NCBI RefSeq assembly: GCF_900230255.1
Contig: NZ_OCNJ01000002.1
Coordinates: 1-64,000, forward strand
DNA length: 64,000 bases
Direction: 5' to 3'
Origin: Caenispirillum bisanense
GTDB lineage: Bacteria > Pseudomonadota > Alphaproteobacteria > Rhodospirillales > Rhodospirillaceae
The position numbers and the translations under genes were made by a program. Shown here in pieces: positions 58,881 through 64,000 of this stretch. The notes under the pieces were generated by a model. The model saw only the letters and a list, made by a program, of their open reading frames with translations. It was not told the origin of the DNA and searched no databases. Every line of letters starts with the position of its first letter. The stretch's first letter is position 1.

Positions 58881-59828
58881 ATGGACCGGTTCCGCCGGCT
58901 GCCGCCGCTCGCCGCCCTGCGGGCCTTCGAGGCGGCGGCGCGCCACCTGAACTTCCGCCGCGCCGCCGAGGAACTCGCGGTGACGCCGACCGCCATCAGT
59001 CATCAGGTGCGCCTGCTGGAGGAGACGCTGGGGCTGCGGCTGTTCGAGCGCGGCAGCCGCGGCGTGCGCCTCACCGCCGCCGGGGCGGACCTGTTCCCGG
59101 CACTGCGCGATGGCCTGGACACCATGACCGCCGGCGTCGACCGATTGCGCCGGCAGCGCGACCGGGCGGTGGTCCTGAGCGCCCCCATGGCCTTTTCCTC
59201 GCGCTGGGTGATCCCGCGCGTCGCCCGCTTCCACGCGACGAATCCGGGCATCCGGCTGCATGTGCTGGCGTCCGACGATGTCGTGGCGCTGGACGGGCGC
59301 GGCGCCGACCTCGCCGTGCGCTACGGCAGCGGCGAGGTGGCGGGCTGTGCCGTCACGGCGCTGCTGCCCGGTCTGTTCGCGCCCGTGGTCGGCGGTGCCC
59401 TGGCGCCGGCGCGGCCGGACGATCTCGCCGATCACACCCTCATCGGCTATCGCTGGCGCGAGCCGCGCGACCGGGCGCCGCTGTGGCCGGAATGGTGCCG
59501 CGCCGCCGGCATTCCCTGGGCGACGCCGGCCCGCGAGCTGTTCTTTTCGGAGGAAGGCGACGCCCTGCAGGCCGCCCTCGCGGGTCAGGGGGTGGCACTG
59601 GCCAACCTGGCGCTGGTGGCATCGGAGATCGCGGCCGGCCTCCTGCGGATTCCCTTCGGCCCCATCCTGCGGGACCGCGCCTTCCGGCTGGTGGTGCCGG
59701 ACGGGCCGGCGCGCCGGCGGCCGGACGTGGCCGCCGTCTGCGACTGGCTGCGGGACGAAGCGGCGACGGCGGCGCACGACGTGGAGCGCCTCGCCGCCGC
59801 ATGGCAGCCCGGGGCGGCGGCCCGGTGA
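58881..59828 (+). CDS. LysR-family regulator, GcvA-like (315 aa)
   Basis: PLAALRAFEAAARHLNFRRAAEELAVTPTAISHQVRLLEETLGLRLFERGSRGVRLTAAG is the GcvA-type HTH; the effector domain has AMAFSSRWVIPRVARFHATNPGIRLHVLASDDVV. It is divergent from the azoreductase gene, with about 140 nt between. GGAGGGGGATGAGGAG upstream includes a ribosome binding site. Confidence 0.92.
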   Translation: MDRFRRLPPLAALRAFEAAARHLNFRRAAEELAVTPTAISHQVRLLEETLGLRLFERGSRGVRLTAAGADLFPALRDGLDTMTAGVDRLRRQRDRAVVLSAPMAFSSRWVIPRVARFHATNPGIRLHVLASDDVVALDGRGADLAVRYGSGEVAGCAVTALLPGLFAPVVGGALAPARPDDLADHTLIGYRWREPRDRAPLWPEWCRAAGIPWATPARELFFSEEGDALQAALAGQGVALANLALVASEIAAGLLRIPFGPILRDRAFRLVVPDGPARRRPDVAAVCDWLRDEAATAAHDVERLAAAWQPGAAAR

Positions 59829-59853
59829 GGGGCCGGCGTCCCGTCGGGGCGTC

Positions 59854-61131
59854 TCAGCTGCCGATGCCGGTCAGGTGTACCGCCTGCGAGCCGTACTCGT
59901 ACACCGCCTCGTGGACCGGCCGCCACGGGTGCGGCGCGGGCTCGGTCACCGGCAGCGGCAGATCGGACTCGGGCAGGCGGCCGAGGACGTGCTCGGCGAG
60001 CAGGCGGCCGAACACGGTGCCCGGCGCGATGCCGCGGCCGTTGTAGCCGGAGAAGCCCACCGCCTGCGGCCCGAAGCGGTGGAAGCGCGGCAGGGCGTCG
60101 GCGGTCATGCCGATCCAGCCGTACCACGACTGCTCGAAGGGCACGCCGGCCAGCATGGGGAACAGGCGCTTCAGGGTGCGGCGCGCCCAGGCGCCGTGGA
60201 TGGCCTTGCCGGTGCCGCGCAGGGCGCCGACGCTGCCGAGCACCAGCCGCCCCGCCGCATCCATGCGGAAGGAAGTCAGCACGTCGCGGGTGTTCCAGCA
60301 GCCCTCGCCGCCGGGCAGCACCGCCGCCCGCTGCTCCGCCGACAGCGGCACGGTCGCGAAGTTGAAGTAGGGCAGGTGGACGATCTCCGCCCGCACCTGC
60401 GGCCAGGGCGCGCTGGTATAGGCGTTGGTGGCGACGATCACCCAGTCGGCCTCCACCCGCCCGCCGCCGGCGGTGGTCAGCTGCCAGCGCTGGTCGCCGC
60501 GGTCGCAGGCGGTGACGCGGCTGTGGGTGTGGACGGTCGCGCCGGCCTTCAGTGCCGCCGCCGCCAGCCCGCGGGCATAGGCGAGCGGCTGGATGGTCCC
60601 GGCGCGCTCGTCGAGCAGGGCGCCGGCATAGGCGGTGGTGCCGATGCGGCGCGCCGCTTCCTCGGCCGACAGCACGCGCACCGGCGCGCCGCGCCTCTGC
60701 CACTGGGCGCAGCGTTCCTCGATCTCCGCCAGGCCCTCGGGGCCGACGGCGCAGTGCAGGGTGCCGGCGTGGCGGGCCTCGCAGTCGAGGCCGTGGCGGG
60801 CGACGATGTCGAACACCAGGCGCGGCCCGTCGCCGAGGCACTGCAGCAGGCGGTCGCCATGGACGGGGCCGAGCACGCCCGGCAGGTCGTCGGGCTTCAC
60901 CCACATGCCGGCGTTGACCAGCCCGACATTGCGGCCGGAGCCGCCGGAGCCGATTTCCTCGCCTTCGAGCACCGCCACCGAGGCGCCGCCCTCGGCCAGG
61001 TGCAGGGCGGCCGACAGGCCGGTGTAGCCGCCGCCGACGATGGCGACGTCGACGCGGCTCAGGCCGCTCAGCGGGGCGGTGGCGGGGGCGGCAGGGGCAC
61101 TGGCGGCCCACAGGCCATGGCTGTCGATCAT
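59854..61131 (-). CDS. FAD-dependent amine oxidase (PuuB/AmaA-like), 425 aa
   Basis: DAO family. Dinucleotide motif DVAIVGGGYTGLSAALHLAEGGASVAVLEGEEIGSGGSGRNVGLVNAGM (about residues 30-78) and GYNGRGIAPGTVFGRLLAEHVLG near residue 380. Relatives oxidise gamma-glutamylputrescine or pipecolate. An ALDH7-type dehydrogenase close by favours the pipecolate/lysine side. Divergent LysR at 61254 probably controls it. Confidence 0.9.
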   Translation of the reverse strand: MIDSHGLWAASAPAAPATAPLSGLSRVDVAIVGGGYTGLSAALHLAEGGASVAVLEGEEIGSGGSGRNVGLVNAGMWVKPDDLPGVLGPVHGDRLLQCLGDGPRLVFDIVARHGLDCEARHAGTLHCAVGPEGLAEIEERCAQWQRRGAPVRVLSAEEAARRIGTTAYAGALLDERAGTIQPLAYARGLAAAALKAGATVHTHSRVTACDRGDQRWQLTTAGGGRVEADWVIVATNAYTSAPWPQVRAEIVHLPYFNFATVPLSAEQRAAVLPGGEGCWNTRDVLTSFRMDAAGRLVLGSVGALRGTGKAIHGAWARRTLKRLFPMLAGVPFEQSWYGWIGMTADALPRFHRFGPQAVGFSGYNGRGIAPGTVFGRLLAEHVLGRLPESDLPLPVTEPAPHPWRPVHEAVYEYGSQAVHLTGIGS

Positions 61132-61231
61132 CGGGTCTTTCCTCGCGGCACATGGCCGCTCTTGATTTTTCGCTCGGGTCAGCTTCTCGATAAGGACGGG
61201 TCGCTGCCAAGCGTCATTTCATCGAGACCTC

Positions 61232-61246
61232 ATTCCGGGACGGAAT
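61232..61246. promoter_or_regulatory. Palindrome ATTCCGGGACGGAAT in the oxidase/LysR gap
   Basis: ATTCCG-GGA-CGGAAT is a perfect 15-nt inverted repeat just before the LysR start (61254), in the 122-nt gap to the FAD oxidase gene. It fits the T-N11-A LysR pattern, so autoregulation is likely. Confidence 0.55.
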
Positions 61247-61253
61247 ACCCTTC

Positions 61254-62150
61254 ATGCTCATGCCCCGCCGCTTCCTGCCGTCGCTGTCGCTGCTGACCGC
61301 CTTCGACGCCGCCGCGCGCACCGGCAGCATCACCAAGGCGGCGCGCGAGCTGAACCTGACGCAGAGCGCCGTCAGCCGACAGATCAAGCTGCTGGAGCAG
61401 CAGCTGGAGGTGGAGTTGTTCGTGCGCGAGCGCCAGACCATCCGCCTCAGCCTCGCCGGCGAAGTCTACGCCCGCGAAATCCGCGACGCGCTCCACCGCA
61501 TCAGCATGGCATCGCTGAACCTGCGCGCCAACCCGCGCGGCGGCACGCTCAACCTGGCGATCCTGCCGACCTTCGGCACCCGCTGGCTGGCACCGCGCCT
61601 GCCGCGCTTCCTGGCGCGTCACGCCGGCATCACCATCAATCTGGTGACGCGCCTCAGCCAGTTCGATTTCCGGCTGGAGCCGGTGGACGCCGCCATCCAC
61701 TTCGGCGCCCCGCACTGGCCGGGGGCGGAGATGGTGCTGCTGCGGCGGGAATTCGTGGTGCCGGCCTGCGCGCCGGCGCTGGCGGCGGAGTACGGCTTCG
61801 TCGAACCGGCCGACCTGCGGCGGGCGCCGCTGCTGCACCTGACGACGCGACCCGATGCCTGGGAACGCTGGTTCGCCGCTCACGACGTACCGCCCGAGCC
61901 GGTGCACGGCATGCTGTTCGACCATTTCGCCACGGCGGCCCAGGCGGCGGTCTCGGGCCTCGGCGTGGCGCTGCTGCCGACCTTCCTGGTGGAGGACGAC
62001 CTGAGGCGCGGCGACCTGGTGCCGGCGCTCGACCTGGTGACGGAAAGCGCCGAACGCTATTACCTCGCCTGGCCGGCGGAACGGGCCACGTACCCGCCGC
62101 TGGTCGCCTTCAGGGAATGGCTGCTGGAAGAGACGGCGGGGGATAGATGA
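61254..62150 (+). CDS. LysR-family regulator, GcvA-like (298 aa)
   Basis: SLSLLTAFDAAARTGSITKAARELNLTQSAVSRQIKLLEQQLEVELFVRERQTIRLSLAG is the HTH; the effector domain begins GGTLNLAILPTFGTRWLAPRLPRFLARHAGITINLVTR. A second in-frame ATG at 61260 is possible. It is divergent from the FAD oxidase and convergent with the aldehyde dehydrogenase; it likely governs the pipecolate-type cluster. Confidence 0.92.
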   Translation: MLMPRRFLPSLSLLTAFDAAARTGSITKAARELNLTQSAVSRQIKLLEQQLEVELFVRERQTIRLSLAGEVYAREIRDALHRISMASLNLRANPRGGTLNLAILPTFGTRWLAPRLPRFLARHAGITINLVTRLSQFDFRLEPVDAAIHFGAPHWPGAEMVLLRREFVVPACAPALAAEYGFVEPADLRRAPLLHLTTRPDAWERWFAAHDVPPEPVHGMLFDHFATAAQAAVSGLGVALLPTFLVEDDLRRGDLVPALDLVTESAERYYLAWPAERATYPPLVAFREWLLEETAGDR

Positions 62151-62161
62151 GTCTTTGTTTG

Positions 62162-62233
62162 CCCTCAGGCGCCGGGCGCGGCCTGCGCCCGCTTGGCTCC
62201 CGCGCCAGGGGGCGCGCGGCGCGGTCGCGCCGT
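62162..62233. repeat. GC-rich intergenic repeat, copy 2
   Basis: This aligns with 5558-5629 (cores TGGCTCCCGCG, GGGG, GCGCGGCGC, CGCGCCGT in order). It fills the convergent gap between the LysR and the aldehyde dehydrogenase genes, which otherwise holds only a weak GGCCGTGCC-type hairpin. Confidence 0.5.
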
Positions 62234-62279
62234 CCGGGCCGCGCCGAGGAAGCCTCGGCACGGCCCGGTTCACGTCGTG

Positions 62280-63776
62280 TCACCCGATGTCGAACTTGAT
62301 GCCCTGGGCGAGCGGCAGGTCGCGCGAGTAGTTCACCGTGTTGGTGGCGCGCCGCATGTAGCCCTTCCAGGCGTCGGAGCCCGACTCGCGGCCGCCGCCG
62401 GTTTCCTTCTCGCCGCCGAAGGCGCCGCCGATCTCGGCGCCCGAGGGGCCGATGTTGACGTTGGCGATGCCGCAGTCGGAGCCGGCGGCCGACAGGAACA
62501 GCTCCGTCTCGCGCAGGTCGGTGGAGAAGATGCACGACGACAGGCCCTGCGGCACGCCGTTGTGCAGGGCGATGGCCTCGTCCAGCGTGTCGTAGGTCAT
62601 GACGTAGAGGATGGGGGCGAAGGTCTCCTCGCGCACGATCTCGGTCTGCTCGGGCATCTCGACGATGGCCGGGCGGACGTAGAAGGCGTCGGGGAAGCGG
62701 TCGGCCAGCAGGCGCTCGCCGCCGTGGACGGTGCCGCCCTGCAGGCGCGCCGATTCCAGGGCGTGCTGCATGGCGTCGAAGGCGCCCTGGTCGACCAGCG
62801 GCCCGATCAGGGTGCCGGCCTCCAGCGGGTTGCCGACGGGCGCGCTCTGGTAGGCCTTCAGCAGGCGCGGCAGCAGGGTGTCGCGCACGTCGCGGTGGAC
62901 GATCAGGCGGCGCAGCGAGGTGCAGCGCTGGCCGCAGGTGCCGACCGCCGAGAACACGATGGCCCGCACGGCGAGGTCGAGGTCGGCCGAGGGCGCCACG
63001 ATCATGGCGGCGTTGCCGCCCAGCTCCAGGATGCTGCGGCCGAAGCGGGCGGCCACCTTGGCGGCGACGTCGCGGCCCATGCGGGTGGAGCCGGTGGCCG
63101 AGACGATGGCGACGTCGGGGCTTTCGACCATGCGCTCGCCGATGTCACGGCCGCCGACGGCCACCTGCGACAGGCCGGCGGGCACGTCGCCGAAGCGGGC
63201 GGCGGCGCGCTCGAACAGCACCTGGCAGGCGAGCGCGGTCAGCGGCGTCTTCTCCGACGGCTTCCACAGCACGGGGTTGCCGCACACCAGCGCCAGGGCG
63301 GCGTTCCACGACCACACGGCGACCGGGAAGTTGAAGGCGCTGATGATGCCGCACACGCCCATGGGGTGCCAGGTTTCCATCATGCGGTGGCCGGGGCGCT
63401 CCGACGCGATGGTCAGGCCGTAGAGCTGGCGCGACAGGCCGACGGCGAAGTCGCAGATGTCGATCATCTCCTGCACTTCGCCCAGGCCTTCCTGGTAGAT
63501 CTTGCCCGTTTCCAGGCTGACCAGGCGGCCGAGGTCGTCCTTGGCGGCGCGCAGTTCCTCGCCGAGCAGGCGGATCAGCTCGCCGCGGCGCGGCGCGGGC
63601 ACGGTGCGCCAGGCGAGGAACGCCTGCTTGCCCGCGGCGATCATGGCGTCCATGTCGGCCGCCGTGGCTTCGGGGATGGTGGCGAGGCGGCTGCCGTCCA
63701 CCGGCGAGCGGACGGCGAGGCTGCCGCCGGCGGGGAAGGAAAGGCCGAAGCGGTCGAGAATGTCGGCGTGGGACAC
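62280..63776 (-). CDS. amaB: ALDH7-type aldehyde dehydrogenase, AASA dehydrogenase-like (498 aa)
   Basis: Opening SHADILDRFGLSFPAGGSLAVRSPVDG; IISAFNFPVAVWSWNAALALVCGNPVLWKPSEKTPLTA; catalytic Glu in LELGGN and Cys in GTCGQRCTSLRR; the family end FGGEKETGGGRESGSDAWKGYMRR is specific to ALDH7/antiquitin. AASA dehydrogenases oxidise 2-aminoadipate 6-semialdehyde in lysine and pipecolate breakdown. A divergent FAD oxidase and LysR lie nearby; a TPP enzyme gene follows upstream. Confidence 0.92.
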   Translation of the reverse strand: MSHADILDRFGLSFPAGGSLAVRSPVDGSRLATIPEATAADMDAMIAAGKQAFLAWRTVPAPRRGELIRLLGEELRAAKDDLGRLVSLETGKIYQEGLGEVQEMIDICDFAVGLSRQLYGLTIASERPGHRMMETWHPMGVCGIISAFNFPVAVWSWNAALALVCGNPVLWKPSEKTPLTALACQVLFERAAARFGDVPAGLSQVAVGGRDIGERMVESPDVAIVSATGSTRMGRDVAAKVAARFGRSILELGGNAAMIVAPSADLDLAVRAIVFSAVGTCGQRCTSLRRLIVHRDVRDTLLPRLLKAYQSAPVGNPLEAGTLIGPLVDQGAFDAMQHALESARLQGGTVHGGERLLADRFPDAFYVRPAIVEMPEQTEIVREETFAPILYVMTYDTLDEAIALHNGVPQGLSSCIFSTDLRETELFLSAAGSDCGIANVNIGPSGAEIGGAFGGEKETGGGRESGSDAWKGYMRRATNTVNYSRDLPLAQGIKFDIG

Positions 63777-63813
63777 GGTGTGAAGCTCCCGGTGTTGGTC
63801 TTGATCTGAAGGG

Positions 63814-64000
63814 TCAGCGGCCGGCGGCGACGGCGGCGGCGCGGATGTCGGACAGGGACCGCGCCGGCGTCAGCGCCTCGGGGTCCAGCTTGACGTGCAG
63901 GATGGCCGGCACGCCGGCGGCCAGGGCGCGGTCCATGGCCGGCGCGAAGTCTTCGGTGCGCTCCACCGTCTCTCCGTGGCCGCCGTAGGCGCGGGCGAAG
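63814..64000 (-). CDS. Thiamine-pyrophosphate enzyme, C-terminal end (cut by window edge)
   Basis: The 62 visible codons read FARAYGGHGETVERTEDF, MDRALAAGVPAILHVKLDPEALTPARSLSDIR, stop TGA at 63814-63816. GGHGETV and the VPAILHVKLDPEA segment match the last part of acetolactate-synthase/benzoylformate-decarboxylase-like TPP proteins. It lies 37 nt upstream of the ALDH7 gene on the same strand and probably in one operon. Confidence 0.75.
   Translation of the reverse strand, partial: FARAYGGHGETVERTEDFAPAMDRALAAGVPAILHVKLDPEALTPARSLSDIRAAAVAAGR

Overview
The window is GC-rich alphaproteobacterial DNA, most likely chromosomal and from the Rhodospirillales. The main reason is the block ffh-rpsP-rimM-trmD-rplS followed on the same strand by leuC-leuD-leuB, an order typical of that group. 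ATGA overlaps between genes, strong third-position GC and a large set of LysR, HxlR and AraC regulators agree with this.

Region by region. (1) 1-3.1 kb is foreign: the start of an IS21-type istA, small unrecognised genes, an XRE regulator with a dense divergent promoter, and a solitary RepC-type replication initiator. It lies directly downstream of the 3' end of tRNA-Ala(GGC), as expected for the edge of an integrated replicon or island. (2) 3.3-11.2 kb is core: leucine biosynthesis, ribosomal proteins L19 and S16, tRNA and 16S maturation factors, and the SRP GTPase. (3) 11.4-20.4 kb is mixed: DUF3072, a RelA/SpoT-domain protein with a helical-repeat tail, an Fe-S protein, PAS, Nudix and OmpA proteins, an SDR, a DMT exporter, a FolD homologue with altered active-site positions, DUF167 and YggT. 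(4) tRNA-Ala(CGC) at 20.6 kb is followed by a decayed aldo/keto reductase. Then 21.3-38.5 kb is a long accessory stretch of regulator/transporter or regulator/enzyme pairs, usually divergent and sharing visible palindromic operators. It contains a patch of gene remnants at 32.2-32.85 kb. (5) 38.5-47.2 kb holds a truncated IS5-type element, an RpiR-controlled amino-acid ABC importer with a C45 hydrolase and a class III aminotransferase, and a decayed IS66/plasmid region. (6) 47.3-56 kb is a complete two-component/RND/OMF/MFS efflux locus. (7) 56-64 kb has a duplicated DUF1801 gene end, an NmrA-like protein and DMT exporter behind paired operators, an azoreductase with a LysR, and a pipecolate/lysine-type catabolic cluster (FAD oxidase, LysR, ALDH7-type dehydrogenase, start of a TPP enzyme).

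The observations I consider strongest are the RpiR-type operator triplet at about 30 bp spacing (43850-43924), the RelA/SpoT plus helical-repeat protein with an operator inside its promoter (11763-13628), the solitary RepC beside tRNA-Ala, the FolD homologue with its three signature residues changed, and the gene remnants and duplications that mark recombination points. No CRISPR array, rRNA or intact prophage was seen.
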